DNA from: Pseudomonadota bacterium
Lineage (GTDB): Bacteria; Pseudomonadota; Gammaproteobacteria; Burkholderiales; Burkholderiaceae_C
NCBI GenBank assembly: GCA_021845505.1
Contig: JAJZVU010000015.1
Span: forward strand, 16,094 to 80,093
DNA: 64,000 nt
Direction: 5' to 3'
In this document: positions 16,827-28,200 of the stretch, piece after piece
Layout: every line of letters starts with the position of its first letter
Position numbering within the stretch: position 1 is the first letter of the stretch
Program-made: the position numbers and the translations under genes
Notes under the pieces: model-generated
Database searches by the model: none
What the model was told of the DNA's origin: nothing
The model's input: the letters and a program-made list of their open reading frames with translations, nothing else

Positions 16827-18127
16827 CGTGCGGCGCTCGCGCCCGCCTGGTGGTGTATGACCCTGCCGTCGATAATGGTCGCAAGCACCCTGCCGTGCAG
16901 CTCCAGGTCGCCCAGCGGGGTGTGCTTGGCGCGGCTGAGCAGCGCCTCGGGAAGCGGCCTCCAGCGGGCCTGCGGATCGACGACGATCAGCTCGGCAGCC
17001 GCGTCCGCCTGCAGCCGCGGCGCCTCGACCCCGGCCGCGGCGGCGGCGCGGGTGGTCACGGCGGCCAGCGCCCGGGGCAGCGGCAGGCCGCTGCGGCGGG
17101 TGAACTCCAGCACCGCGGGAAGCAGCAGCTCGAGGCCGCTGGCGCCGGGGGCGGCCTCGCCGAAGGGCAGCACCTTGTCGTCGCTGCCCAGCGGGGTGTG
17201 GTCCGACACCAGCGCGTCGATGGTTCCGTCGGCCAGCGCCTGCATCAGGGCGTCGCGGTCGGCCTGCTGGCGCAGCGGCGGATCCAGGCGCATGCGCGAG
17301 TCGAACCAGCCGATGTCCAGGTCGGTGAGCAGCAGGTTGTGGATCGACACGTCGGCGGTCACAGGCAGTCCCTCGGTCTTGGCGCGCCGCAGCAGCTCGA
17401 CCCCGGCCGCGCTGGACAGGCGGCACAGGTGCACCGCGCAGCCGGTCGCGCGCACCAGCTCGAAGACGGTATGCAAGGCCACCGTCTCGGCCGCCACCGG
17501 CACCCCGGCAAGCCCGAGGCGCTGGGCGTAGGGTCCGCTGGCCGCGACCCCGCGCGAAAGGTGGGCATCCAGCGCCGGCAGCCAGACCTTGTAGCCGAAG
17601 GTGCTGGCGTACTGGAGCGCGCGCAGCAGCAGCTGGGTGTCGGCCAGCGGCACGCCGGCCTGCGACAGTCCGATGCAACTGGCCTTCACCAGCGAGGCCA
17701 TCTCGGCCAGTCGCTCGCCCTTGAGCCCCACGGTCAGCGCGCCCAGCGCGTACACCCGCGAGCGCCGGATGCGGCGTGCCCGCCAGCGCAGCATCTCCAC
17801 CAGGCTGGGCTCGTCGAGCACGGGGTCGGTGTCGGGCGGGCAGACCACCCGGGTGACGCCGCCCGCGCCGGCCGCGGCCAGTTCGGAGTCGAGCAGCGCG
17901 TCGGCCTCGCCGCCGGGTTCGCCCAGGCGCGCGCACAGGTCGATCAACCCCGGCATCACCAGGCAGCCCTCGGCCTCGATCACTCGCTCGGCCGCGTGGT
18001 CGGCGGCCTGCTCGCCGACCGCCAGGATGCGCTCGCCGCGGATCGCCACGTCGCCGCGGCAGTGCATGCCGCTGGCCGGGTCGACCAGCGTGCCGCCGCG
18101 CACCAGAAGGGTGGTGGGGTCGTTCAT
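16823..18127 (-). CDS. pyrC': pseudo-dihydroorotase (PyrC'/PyrX type, catalytic residues lost)
   Basis: A 434-residue type I dihydroorotase homologue. The signature that should read D-x-H-x-H-x-R-E-P-G reads DLCARLGEPG: Cys65, Arg67 and Gly69 replace the two metal-binding histidines and an Arg. The conserved HxxH-S segment is HLCRLS (Arg236 for His), and the usual HCED region is PALD. Only the late Asp in VSDHTP remains. In Pseudomonas an inactive PyrC' is a structural partner that lets PyrB assemble into active aspartate transcarbamoylase; the same role is inferred here because the gene follows pyrB by 4 bases. A catalytic dihydroorotase should exist elsewhere in the genome. Confidence 0.9.
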   Translation of the reverse strand: MNDPTTLLVRGGTLVDPASGMHCRGDVAIRGERILAVGEQAADHAAERVIEAEGCLVMPGLIDLCARLGEPGGEADALLDSELAAAGAGGVTRVVCPPDTDPVLDEPSLVEMLRWRARRIRRSRVYALGALTVGLKGERLAEMASLVKASCIGLSQAGVPLADTQLLLRALQYASTFGYKVWLPALDAHLSRGVAASGPYAQRLGLAGVPVAAETVALHTVFELVRATGCAVHLCRLSSAAGVELLRRAKTEGLPVTADVSIHNLLLTDLDIGWFDSRMRLDPPLRQQADRDALMQALADGTIDALVSDHTPLGSDDKVLPFGEAAPGASGLELLLPAVLEFTRRSGLPLPRALAAVTTRAAAAAGVEAPRLQADAAAELIVVDPQARWRPLPEALLSRAKHTPLGDLELHGRVLATIIDGRVIHHQAGASAAR

Positions 18128-18131
18128 GGCT

Positions 18132-19088
18132 TCAGGCGCCGGTGTTGGCGACGATGGACAGCACGGCCATGCGCACCGCGATGCCGAAGCGCACCTGCGG
18201 CAGGATCACGCTCTGCGGCCCGTCGGCGACCGAGGAGTCGAGCTCGACCCCGCGGTTGATCGGCCCCGGATGCATGACGATGGCATCGCGCCTGGCCAGC
18301 CGCAGTCGCTCCGGGGTGAGGCCGTACATCATGTGGAATTCGCTTGCCGACGGCAGCAGGCCGCCCGCCATGCGCTCGTTCTGCAGTCGCAGCGCGATCA
18401 CCACGTCGGCGTCGCGCAGCCCCTGCTCGATGTCGTGGCACACCCGCACCCCGAGCTGCTGCAGGTCGGCGGGTACCAGGGTCTTCGGGCCGACCGCGCG
18501 CACCTCCGGCACGCCGAGGGTGGTGAGGGCGTGGATGTCCGAGCGCGCGACCCGCGAATGCACGATGTCGCCGACGATGGCCACCGTCAGCGCGCCGAAG
18601 TCGCGCTTGTAGTGGCGGATGGTCATCATGTCCAGCAGGCCCTGCGTCGGGTGGGCATGCCGGCCGTCGCCGGCGTTGACCACGTGCACGTGCCGGGGGA
18701 CATGCGAGGCGATGAGGAACGGCGCGCCGCTCTGGCTGTGGCGCACGACGAAGATGTCGGCGTCCATCGCCTCCAGGTTGGCGATGGTGTCGAGCAGCGA
18801 TTCGCCCTTGGAGGTGCTGGAGCGCTGGATGTCGAGGTTGAACACGTCGGCCGACAGCCTCTGCGCGGCGATCTCGAAGGTCGTGCGGGTGCGCGTGGAG
18901 TTCTCGAAGAACAGGTTGAACACGCTCTTGCCGCGCAGCAGCGGAACCTTCTTGACCTCGCGCTCGCCGAAGCTCATGAAGCCCTGCGCGGTGTCCATGA
19001 TGTGCAGCAGCACGTCGCGCGGCAGGCCCTCGATCGACAGCAGGTGGCGAAGCTCGCCGTTGCGGTTGAGTTGCGGATGGGAGGGCAT
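18132..19088 (-). CDS. pyrB: aspartate carbamoyltransferase catalytic subunit
   Basis: A 318-residue transcarbamoylase that joins carbamoyl phosphate and aspartate in the first committed step of pyrimidine synthesis. The carbamoyl-phosphate loop is [13 protein letters not shown] (Ser64-Thr65-Arg66-Thr67). The HPTQ motif is in [13 protein letters not shown] and the C-terminal MHPGPINRG is intact. The start at 19088 shares one base with the pyrR stop, and the pseudo-dihydroorotase gene follows 4 bases after the stop. This is the pyrB-pyrC' layout known to give a dodecameric enzyme in Pseudomonas. Confidence 0.96.
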   Translation of the reverse strand: MPSHPQLNRNGELRHLLSIEGLPRDVLLHIMDTAQGFMSFGEREVKKVPLLRGKSVFNLFFENSTRTRTTFEIAAQRLSADVFNLDIQRSSTSKGESLLDTIANLEAMDADIFVVRHSQSGAPFLIASHVPRHVHVVNAGDGRHAHPTQGLLDMMTIRHYKRDFGALTVAIVGDIVHSRVARSDIHALTTLGVPEVRAVGPKTLVPADLQQLGVRVCHDIEQGLRDADVVIALRLQNERMAGGLLPSASEFHMMYGLTPERLRLARRDAIVMHPGPINRGVELDSSVADGPQSVILPQVRFGIAVRMAVLSIVANTGA

Positions 19089-19615
19089 CAGGATTGCGAC
19101 TCCAGGTACACCATGCGCAGCGCCTGCCCGCCGTCCGCGTCGGCGCGTTCCAGCGCGAGCATGCGATGCGGGGGCAGCTCCACGCTGGCGCCGACGATGC
19201 CGGCGCAGATCGGCAGTTCGCGACCGCCGCGGTCGACCAGCACGGCCAGGTCGATGCGCGCCGGGCGCCCGAAGTCGTAGATTTCGTTGATCGCGGCGCG
19301 GATGGTGCGGCCGGTGTAGAGCACGTCGTCGACCAGCAGGATCGAGCGCCCGTTGACGTCGAAAGGCAGTTCGGTGCGGTTGCCGCTGGGGTGCAGCCCG
19401 CGCGTGCCGAAATCGTCGCGATGCAGGGTCGACGACACCACCCCCAGCGGCGTGCCCGGGCGCAGGTCCTCGTGCAGCCGCTGCGCCAGCCACGCGCCGC
19501 CCGAGTAGATGCCGACCAGCGTGGGCGCGGCAGCCTGGCTGGACAGCCAGTCGCGCACGAGTTCGCGCAGGCGCAGGTACAGCGCCTCGGCATCCGGAGG
19601 GGCGGGGTGGTTCAT
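19088..19615 (-). CDS. pyrR: PyrR: uracil phosphoribosyltransferase / pyrimidine operon regulator
   Basis: A 175-residue PRTase-fold protein. The PRPP-binding signature is [13 protein letters not shown] (residues 92-104). In Bacillus PyrR is an RNA-binding attenuation protein with uracil phosphoribosyltransferase activity. In Gram-negative bacteria the homologue in the pyr operon may be enzymatic, regulatory or both. I see no obvious PyrR-type attenuator hairpin before pyrB, as there is no spacer between the genes. ATG 19615 overlaps the ruvX stop (ATGA). Confidence 0.93.
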   Translation of the reverse strand: MNHPAPPDAEALYLRLRELVRDWLSSQAAAPTLVGIYSGGAWLAQRLHEDLRPGTPLGVVSSTLHRDDFGTRGLHPSGNRTELPFDVNGRSILLVDDVLYTGRTIRAAINEIYDFGRPARIDLAVLVDRGGRELPICAGIVGASVELPPHRMLALERADADGGQALRMVYLESQS

Positions 19616-20031
19616 GCGGCGGGATCTCGCAGGTATTGTTCCAGGATCAGCCGCGCCGATTCGGCATCGATGTCGCGCGCCCCGCTGTCCTGCGCGGCGC
19701 GCGAGGTGTAGCGCTCGTCGACCAGCGCCACCGGCAGCCCGAAGCGGCCGTGCAACTGGTTGGCGAAGCGCCTGGCCTGCAGGCTGCGCGGCTGCTCGGC
19801 TCCCTCGTCGCGCGACAGCGGCAGGCCGACGACCAGCCGCGCCGGGCGCCACTGGCCGAGCAGGCGGGCGATGGCGTCGAAGCGCTGCTGCCGGCCCGCC
19901 GCGGGCACGCTGCACAGCGCGCTGGCGGTGCCGGTGACGGTATTGCCCACGGCCACGCCGATCAGCCGCGTGCCGAAATCGAAGCCCATCAAGACGGCGG
20001 GGTCGCGATGGGCAACCGCGGTTTCAGGCAT
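19612..20031 (-). CDS. ruvX: RuvX/YqgF-family putative Holliday junction resolvase
   Basis: A 139-residue RNase H-like protein. The start [15 protein letters not shown] holds the first catalytic Asp (Asp18), VVGLPLS follows in the middle, and VDERYTS plus [13 protein letters not shown] close the domain as in YqgF. The family has been linked to Holliday junction processing and to maturation of the 5' end of pre-16S rRNA. Its first 8 bases overlap the end of algH and its end overlaps pyrR, the order normally found in Burkholderiales. Confidence 0.93.
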   Translation of the reverse strand: MPETAVAHRDPAVLMGFDFGTRLIGVAVGNTVTGTASALCSVPAAGRQQRFDAIARLLGQWRPARLVVGLPLSRDEGAEQPRSLQARRFANQLHGRFGLPVALVDERYTSRAAQDSGARDIDAESARLILEQYLRDPAA

Positions 20032-20599
20032 GGCCGGCCGTGCTCGACAGGCTGACGCTGCTGATGCCCATCAGCGACATCGCCGCGTCGAAGCGCTCCT
20101 CGGCGGCGACGTCGAACACGATGCGCGAATCGGCCTCGACCGTCAGCCAGCCGTTGCGGGAGATCTCGTCCTCGAGCTGGCCGGCGCTCCACCCCGAGTA
20201 GCCCAGGGCGACGAAGAAGCGGCTCGGACCTTCAGCGGCCGAGATATGTTCCAGCACGTCCTTGGAGGTGGTCATCTGCAGGCCACCCGCCACCTGCAGC
20301 GTCGAGGCGTAGGAACGCTCGGTCGGGTCGTGCAGCACGAAGCCGCGCTCGGTCTGGACCGGGCCGCCGTAATAGACCGTCCGCGACGCCAGTTCGGCCT
20401 GCTGCAGAGGCAGCTCGATGCGCTCGAACAGGTCCTTGAGCACGATGTCGGTCGGCCTGTTGATCACCAGCCCGAGAGCTCCGCGGGACGAATGCTCGCA
20501 CACATAGATCACGCTGCCGGCGAACGACGAGTCGACCATGCCGGGCATCGCGATCAGGAACTGGTTGCTCAGGTTCGAGGCGTCGCTGCGGGATTTCAT
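20024..20599 (-). CDS. YqgE/AlgH family protein (UPF0301)
   Basis: A 191-residue protein of the AlgH/YqgE family. Recognisable conserved segments are NQFLIAMPGM, VIYVCEHS, GALGLVINRP, YYGGPV and LGYSGWSAGQLE. The biochemical function is unknown; in Pseudomonas the family was named for an effect on alginate production. It is the first gene of the algH-ruvX-pyrR-pyrB-pyrC'-plsC run. No clear Shine-Dalgarno sequence precedes the ATG, and a TAATAT resembling a -10 box lies only about 9 bases upstream, so a leaderless transcript is conceivable. Confidence 0.92.
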   Translation of the reverse strand: MKSRSDASNLSNQFLIAMPGMVDSSFAGSVIYVCEHSSRGALGLVINRPTDIVLKDLFERIELPLQQAELASRTVYYGGPVQTERGFVLHDPTERSYASTLQVAGGLQMTTSKDVLEHISAAEGPSRFFVALGYSGWSAGQLEDEISRNGWLTVEADSRIVFDVAAEERFDAAMSLMGISSVSLSSTAGHA

Positions 20600-20674
20600 G
20601 ACGGCACATATTATCGCGACGCGCCCGCCAAGGGGCGCGTATTTCTCACCCCGTCGTCGACGTGGCCTTTCCCG

Positions 20675-22198
20675 ATGTCCGCTACCTCCCGTCCTGCCGC
20701 GGCGCCCCTGGAACTCGGCCTGGTGTGGCTGAGGCGCGACTTGCGCCTGCACGACCACGCCGCGCTGCATGCCGCGTTGCAGCGTTGCCGGCGGGTGCAA
20801 CCGGTGTTCGTGTTCGACACCGACATCTTGCAACCCTTGTTGCAGCAGGGGATTCGAGGCGACCGCAGGCTGCTGTTCATCCGGGACAGCCTGCTGGAGA
20901 TCGACCTGGCGTTGCGCGAGCACGGCGGCGCGCTGGTCGTGCTGCACGGTCGTGCGCCCGAGGAAGTGCCGCGCCTGGCGCGGCGGCTGGGGGCGCAGGC
21001 GGTGTTCGCCAACCGCGACCACGAGCCGCTGGCGCTGCGCCGCGACGCCGCCGTGGCCGGCGAACTGGCTGGCGCGGGAATCGACTTCCACGCCTGCGAC
21101 GACCAGCTGGTCATGCCGCCGGGGTCGATCGTCAATGGCCAGCGACGCCCCTACCAGGTGTTCACCCCCTACAAGAATGCCTGGCTGGCGCGCCTGCGCG
21201 ACGGCGCGGCCGAGCTGCTGGCCGAGCGCGATTGCCGGTCGCTGCCGCAACGCCTGCGCGCCGTGCCGGCGGCCGCGCCGGGGTTGCCGCCGTTGGCGCA
21301 ACTGGGCTTCGACCAGCCGGCCTGCCTGCCCGCCGGGGTGGATGCCGGCAGCGGCGGCGCGCGCCGCGCCTGGCAGGCCTTCCGGCTGCGGCTCGACGAC
21401 TATGCGCAGGACCGCGATTTTCCGGCGCGCCAGGGAACCAGCGGGCTGTCGGTGCATCTGCGCTTCGGCACCCTGAGCGTGCGCGAACTGGTGCGCCACG
21501 CGTGGCCGGCGGCGCGCCGCGGCAGCGCCGGCGCGGCGAGCTGGCTGTCCGAGCTGGTGTGGCGCGAGTTCTATGCCCAGGTGCTGCACCATCACCCGCA
21601 GGTCGCGCAGGGTCGCTGCCTGCGTCCCGAGTACGAGCGCATCGCCTGGGACGAGTCGGATGCCTTGTGGCAGGCCTGGAGCGAGGGCCGCACCGGCTAC
21701 CCGCTGGTCGATGCGGCGATGCGCGAACTGCTGCGCAGCGGCCGCATGCACAACCGGCTGCGCATGGTGACCGGCAGCTTCCTGTGCAAGGACCTGGGGC
21801 TGGACTGGCGCCTGGGCGAAGCCCATTTCGCGCGCTGGCTGCTCGATTTCGACCTCGCCTCCAACAGCGGCGGCTGGCAGTGGGTGGCCTCCTGCGGCTG
21901 CGACGCCCAGCCTTGGTTCCGGGTGTTCAACCCGGTCGAGCAAAGCCGCAAGTTCGATCCGCAGGGCCAGTACATCCGCAGCCAGCTCCCCGAACTGGCC
22001 GCGCTGGACGCCCGGGCCCTCCACGCGCCCTGGGCGGCGTCGCCGCAGCAGTTGCGCGCGGCCGGCGTGCGCCTGGGAGAGGACTACCCGTTGCCGGTGG
22101 TCGACCACGCGCAGGCGCGCCGGCGCACGCTGCAGCGCTATGCCGTGGTGCGCGGCGAGCCGCCGGGACCCGGCGACGCCCAGCAGGCGCTGCTGTGA
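20675..22198 (+). CDS. phrB: deoxyribodipyrimidine photolyase, class I
   Basis: A 507-residue cryptochrome/photolyase family protein that repairs cyclobutane pyrimidine dimers using blue light and FAD. The N-terminal alpha/beta domain begins LGLVWLRRDLRLHDHAAL. The C-terminal FAD domain shows GRTGYPLVDAAMREL, MHNRLRMVTGSFLCKDL and WQWVASCGCDAQPWFRVFNP. All are strongly conserved in CPD photolyases, and the length is typical. ATG 20675 is used because the upstream frame runs into the divergent algH promoter region. Transcribed alone, divergently from algH. Confidence 0.95.
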   Translation: MSATSRPAAAPLELGLVWLRRDLRLHDHAALHAALQRCRRVQPVFVFDTDILQPLLQQGIRGDRRLLFIRDSLLEIDLALREHGGALVVLHGRAPEEVPRLARRLGAQAVFANRDHEPLALRRDAAVAGELAGAGIDFHACDDQLVMPPGSIVNGQRRPYQVFTPYKNAWLARLRDGAAELLAERDCRSLPQRLRAVPAAAPGLPPLAQLGFDQPACLPAGVDAGSGGARRAWQAFRLRLDDYAQDRDFPARQGTSGLSVHLRFGTLSVRELVRHAWPAARRGSAGAASWLSELVWREFYAQVLHHHPQVAQGRCLRPEYERIAWDESDALWQAWSEGRTGYPLVDAAMRELLRSGRMHNRLRMVTGSFLCKDLGLDWRLGEAHFARWLLDFDLASNSGGWQWVASCGCDAQPWFRVFNPVEQSRKFDPQGQYIRSQLPELAALDARALHAPWAASPQQLRAAGVRLGEDYPLPVVDHAQARRRTLQRYAVVRGEPPGPGDAQQALL

Positions 22199-22232
22199 CC
22201 CCCCCGGTCGGCCGCCGGCGGCGCAGCCGCGT

Positions 22233-25200
22233 TCACTCCGATTCCGTCTCCAGCACGTACTCGCGCAGCAGCCCCAGCAGTTCCTCCTCCGAATAGGGCT
22301 TGCCCAGGTAGTGGTTGACCCCGAGCTCCTGGGCGTAGTTGCGGTGCTTGTCGGCGATGCGCGAGGTGATCATGATCACCGGCAGGTGCCGTGTGCGCTC
22401 GTCGGCGCGGATGTTGCGGGTGAGGTCGAAGCCGTCCATCCGGGGCATTTCGATATCGGTCAGCACCACGTCGGGCAGGCTCTGCTGCAACTGCTCCAGC
22501 GCGTCCATCCCGTCCTTGGCCAGCATCACCGCATAGCCGTTGCGGGCCAGGAAACGCTGGGTGACGCGCCGCACGGTGATCGAGTCGTCGACCACCAGCA
22601 CGGTATTCGCATGGGCCGCCGCCGGCTGCACGGTCGGCGTCGACACGCTGGCCGCGCGCGTGTCGACGGACTGCGCACGCATGCGCGCGGCCGCCTTGTC
22701 GCCATGCACCGCGGCCAGCGCAACGGGGTTGTAGATCAGCACCACGCCGCCGTCGGGCAGCACGGAGATTCCGGCCAGCCCGGGCACCCGGGAAAGCTGC
22801 GGGCCCAGGTTCTTCACCACGACTTCCTGGTTCCCCAGCACCTCGTCGACATGCAGCGCCAGGCGCTGCGCCGCGCTGCGCACCAGCACCACCGGCACCG
22901 TGCGGCCCGGGGTCTCGCTGCTCGCCCCCGACTCGTCGGTCAGGGCCCCCAGCCAGTACAGCGCAAGCTGCTGGCCGCCGTGCTCGAGCTGCCCGGCGCG
23001 CAGCGCGGGCTCGAGCTCGGCCGGGCGCATGCGCAGCACCAGGTCGACCAGGCTCGACGGCACCGCATGGATGCGCTCCCCGACCCGCAGCAGCACGACC
23101 TGGGTCACCGCCGTGGTCAGCGGCAGCACCAGCGTGAAGGTCGTGCCCTGGCCGGCCACCGACTCCACCTCGACGCGTCCGCCGAGCGCCCGGGTGTCGT
23201 TGCGCACCACGTCCAGGCCGACGCCGCGGCCGGCGATCTCGGTGGTCTGCGTCGCGCTGGAAAAGCCGGGGCGGAAGATGAGTTCGCGCAACTGCGCCTG
23301 CGTGGGCTGCTCGCCTTCGCCCAGCAGCCCCTGCGCGCGCGCCTTGGCCGCGATGTCGTGGTAGCGCAGGCCGCCGCCGTCGTCGTGCACCGAGACCACG
23401 ACTTCGCTGCCTTCGTGGCGCAGCCGCAGCGTGATGGTGCCCAGCGCCGGCTTGCCGGCGATCTCCCGTTCGGCCGGAGTCTCCAGCCCATGCGCGACCG
23501 CGTTGCGCAGCAGGTGTTCGAAGGCTCCGGCCATGCGGTCCAGCACCCCACGGTCGAGCTCGATGGTTCCGCCCTGGATGTCCAGCCGCACGGCCTTCGC
23601 GGCATCCTTGCTGGCCTGGCGCACGGTGCGATACAGGCGCTCGGAAATGCTGTCGAACTCGACCATGCGGGTACGCAGCAGGTCGCGTTGCAGCTCCCGC
23701 GTCAGCCGCGACTGGCGGGCCAGGCTGTCCTCGGTGGACTGCAGCGCGCGTGCCAGCGACCCCTGCACCAGCGCGAGGTCGTCGACCGACTCGGCCATCA
23801 TGCGGGTGAGTTCCTGAAAGCGCGTGAAGCGGTCGAATTCCAGCGGGTCGAAATCCCGGCCGTCCTCGCGCGTCGCCTGGGTGCGGGCGGTCATCTGCGC
23901 GTCGGCCTGCAACTCGATGTCGCGCACCTGGGCACGCAGCCGCGCCAGGTTGTCCCCCAGGTCGCGCACCGAGCCGCGGATGGTCTCGAATTCGCTGTCC
24001 AGGCGGGCGCGCGCGATGCTGACCTCGCCCACCTGGTTGACCAGGCGGTCCAGCAGCGCAGCCTGCACGCGCACAGGCTGCGCGCGCGCGAACACCCGTG
24101 CGGCGTCGCCGGCCGCGGCGGGCAGGCCCGCCGCGCCGCCGTCGTGGCCGGCGGCCTCGGCCGCGCTGGCCGGCGCCTGCGCCGGCGCGGCAGCCTGCTG
24201 CTCCAGCAGCGCGCGTTCGGGGTGGATTTCCCCGAGTTCGGTTTCACCGCGGTTGCCGGCCTCGCGCAGCCGCTCGAAGCGGGTGTTGATGTCGTCGCAG
24301 CGCGCCACCAGCGCGGAGACCGCGGCCTCGGGCGCCGGGCGGTCGTCGTCGTCGCCGAGCAAGGCCTCGATGTCCGTTTCCAGCGCATGGGCCATGTCGC
24401 CCAGTGCCATCGTGCCCGCCATGCGGGCGCTGCCCTTGAAGGTATGCAGCAGGCGCATGGCCTGCCGGGGGGCGCTGGTGTCGGACGGCCGGATCTCCCA
24501 TTGACGCAGCGCGGTCGCGAGCTGGGGCAGCAGTTCGGCCGCCTCGAACTCGAAGATGGGGAACAGCTCGGGGTCGATGGCGTCGCGTGCCAGGGTGTCC
24601 ACCGGCGGCTCGGGCTCGGCTGGCGTCGCGGGCTGCGCCGGCTGCCAGTCGAAAGCGGCCGGGGCGAAACCGGGCAGCGGTTGCGCCGATACTTCCTGCA
24701 GGTCGAGTTCGTCGAGTTCCGCGGCCAGCGGCTGTGGCGGCGTGTCCAGCAGATCGGGCATGTCCTGCGCGGCCTGCTGCCGCGACGGCGGCAGCGTCGC
24801 GTCGGCTGCCGCCGGCTCGGCCTGCTCGCTCGGCGCCCAGGGCCAGGCCGAGGCTTCCTCGGGCGGCTGCGCGGCAGGCGCCGCCTCGCTCAGCTCGTCC
24901 AGACGCTGCACCAGTGCCTCCAGCGCAGCCTCCAGCTCGGCCGGCGCCGGGTGGACGAAGCCGGCAGCGAACTGGTGCAGCAGGCGACGTATTTCGTCGA
25001 CCGTGCGGGGAAGCAGCCCGCGCTCGGTCTCGTCGACCTCCAGCGCATGCGCGCTCTGGCCCTGGATCGCCTGTTCGAGCAGGCCCGCCAGCTGCTGCAC
25101 GCTGCGCAGCCCGACGGTGGCCGAACTGCCGCGCAGCTGGTGGGCCAGCGCCATCGTGTCATCGCCGATCGGCAGGTGGGGCAGCAGCGACCAGGCCGCC

Positions 25201-28200
25201 AGGCTCTGGTCCAGGCGCCGGACCAGTTCGTCGGCCTCGTTCAGGTAGATGGTCTGCAGTGCCTGGGGAATGTGCAGGTCGTCGACGCTGCGCACGCCCT
25301 CGGCCGCTTGCGGGGCGCGGGTCTCCAGGTCGAGCAGCGACGCATCGGGCCAGTCGATCGGCCAGTGCGCCGCAGCGGGCGCCGTGGTGGCCGCCTCGGC
25401 CGGTTCGCTCCCGGTTGCGCCTTCGGGCTCGTGTTCGGGCTCGCGTTCGGGCTCGCGTTCGGGCTCGCGTTCGGGCTCGCGTTCGGGCTCGGGCTCGTGC
25501 CCGGGCTCGACTTCGGCCACCGACTCCTGCGCCGCCTCGCTGGGCGTCTGCGCTTCGAACCGGGGTGCGGCGACCGGCTCGAGCGGCAGGTCGAACATCG
25601 CGTCCAGGTCCGCAACAGCCGGCTCCTGCTCGGCCACGGCCTGCGGCGGCGCCTGCGGGACGGGCTGGTCGCCGGCGGTGGGCTCGGCCGCTGCCTGCTG
25701 CGGCCATGCGGGCCAGGTCGCAGGGTGGCGGGGCGCGGACTCTTCCGCCGCAGCCGGTTCGGCAGCGGCCTGTTCCTCTTCGAAACCTGCCGGTTCGCGA
25801 TCGGCTGGTTCGACCGGTGCTTCCTCGACCGGGGCGGGTTCGGGGCGTGGCTGCCCGGCCTCGGCGGCCTCCATCGCGGCGGGTTCGGCCGGCTGCCGCT
25901 CGCGCTCCACCGCCCCGGGCTGTTCGTGCAGCCATGCGGGCCATGCGGACCATGCGGGGGCTTGCGCCTGCGGCTCGGGCTCGACCGCGGCCTCGTCGAC
26001 CGGCTCGGGCTCGACCGCAGCCTCGTCGACCGGCGCGGGCTCGGGCGGCGCCTCGGCGATCGCCTCGATCGGCGGCTGCCCGGCGGCGATTTCCGCGGCC
26101 GGTTGGTGCTCGGGCGCTTGCGGTTCGGGCGCGGCTTCCTCGACCGCGGCCTGGTCGACCGGCGCGGGCTCGGGCGGCGCCTCGGCGATCGCCTCGATCG
26201 GCGGCTGCCCGGCGGCGATTTCCGCGGCCGGTTGGTGCTCGGGCGCTTGCGGTTCGAGCGCGGCTTCCTCGACCGCGGCCTGGTCGACCGGCGCGGTCTC
26301 GAGCGGCGCTTGCGCCCACGCGATCGCCTCGGCCGCAGGCTGCTCGGCGGCGATTTCCGCGGCCGGCGCCTGTTCCAGCGGCGGCTGTTCGAACCCGGCC
26401 TGTGCGATCCAAGGCTCCTGCGGCGGCATCTCTTCGAAGGCCATCGGCTCGAACGATGGCTCCGCGGTCGGTTCGGCGTCGGCCGGCGCTTGCGCGGCCT
26501 GGACTTGCGCGACCGCCTCGGCCTCGACGGGCGCCGGCTCGACCGCGGGCGCCTGCGGGGACGGCGCCCCGGCTGCGGCGGGCAGGTCCGTGGCCGGCTG
26601 CGCTGCCGGGCCCGGCAGCGGCGCTTGCCGCACGGGCTGCACGCCCTCGCGCATGCGGCTGGCGGCCTGCACCAGTTCGGCGCCGGAACGCGAGCCGCCG
26701 TCGCCGGCACGCAGCGCATTCACCCAGCCCTGCAGGTGCTCCAGCGCCTGCTCGGCCAGTTCGAGGGCTTGCGCAGGAGCCTGACGCGCCTCGGCCAGGA
26801 TCTGGTTGAACACCTGTTCGAGCGCCCACGCCGCCTCGCCGAAGTCGTTCATGCCGACCATGCGAGAACTGCCCTTGAGGGTGTGGAAGCTGCGACGCAG
26901 CGCGGTCAGCGAATCGTCTGCCGGATCGGGGCCGCGCAGGTCGGTGATGCGCTGCCGACCCTCGGCGATGACTTCGTCGGCTTCGTCGAGGAAGATTTCC
27001 AGCAGTTCGGGATCGGGAGCGGGTGTCGGCTCGAACCCCGGCTCGAACCCCGGCTGCGCCGACGGCGCGAGCGCGGCCGGCGGCCATTCGTCCGGAACCG
27101 ACGAAGCTGCCGCGTCGAGTTCGGTGTCGAAGTCGGAGCGCGCCGGCGGCTGCGCGGCGGCGGGCGCGGCCGCCTCCTCGGGCGGCGGGCTCAGGGTTTC
27201 GGCCTCTTCCAGCGGGACGGGGTAGGGGCGATCCGTGGCCACCGGTTCGGCCGGCGCCTGCGGCGCGGCCAGCGGCTGGGCGCCCTCGGGTGCCGCCGCC
27301 TCGGGCGCCGGCCGCGCCAAGGGTACCGCTCCGCGGGCGTGCGGAACCACGGGGCGCAACTCCCCGGTGTGCGAGTCGAACTGGAAGGAGTTCTTCGCCA
27401 GGTCGGGCTGGTAGCCCAGCATGTCGACCAGGAAACCCAGCGCGCCGATGTTCGCGGCCAGCGGCTCGAAAGCCCCGGCGGGTTCGCGCGCGGTCGGCTC
27501 CTGCGCCGGCGCGGCCATCAGGTTTTCCACGCTCTGCCGGATGTGCGCGAGGGCCTGCGCTCCCACGTCCATGCCGAGCACCGACAACACGCCGCGCATC
27601 TGGCCCAGCAGCCGCGGCACCGGCTCCAGTTCGGGCAGGGTCTGCGGGTCGCGGAAATAGCGGTCGAGCAGCCGCTCGACGGTCCCCATGTCGTGCCGCA
27701 ATTCCTGCACCACCGTGCCCAGGGTCTGGTTTTCCGAGACCTTGCGGTACAGCTGTTCCATCCAGGCGGCGAAGGGCTCGCTGGCGTAGCCCTGCGCGCT
27801 GCGCTGCAGGCGCTGCGCCAGCTCGCGAGCGCGCGGCAGGAATTCGGCATCGTCGGCGCGGAAATGCACCAGCGACGCCTCGAGGAACAGCAGCGAGGTC
27901 GCGACCTCCAGCACGCGCTCGGGAGTCAGCAGCGAACGCTGCTCGCCGATGACCTGCAGCATGCGCTCGACCGCGCTGGGCAGCACCTCGGCGCCGGCGC
28001 ACAGCTGGCGAAGCAGCAAGGCCAGCTGTTGCAGGTTTTCCTGCAGCCTGGCGATGCGCTGGAAGTCGCCGTTGCCGATGTGGGCCCAGCCATCCTTGAC
28101 CTGCACCATGCGCTTGCGCGCCTGCTGCACCAGGGCGGGGTCGACCAGTCCGAAATGCGGCTGCTGCCAGTCCACCACCGAGTGGGCGCGCAGCCCGAGC

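Noticed and set aside
20601..20674. Promoter for algH or photolyase at TATTAT/TAATAT near 20608
   Set aside because: A -10-like hexamer exists, but on either strand no -35 is at proper distance and it is only 9 bases from the algH start, so I left it as a remark under algH rather than a feature.
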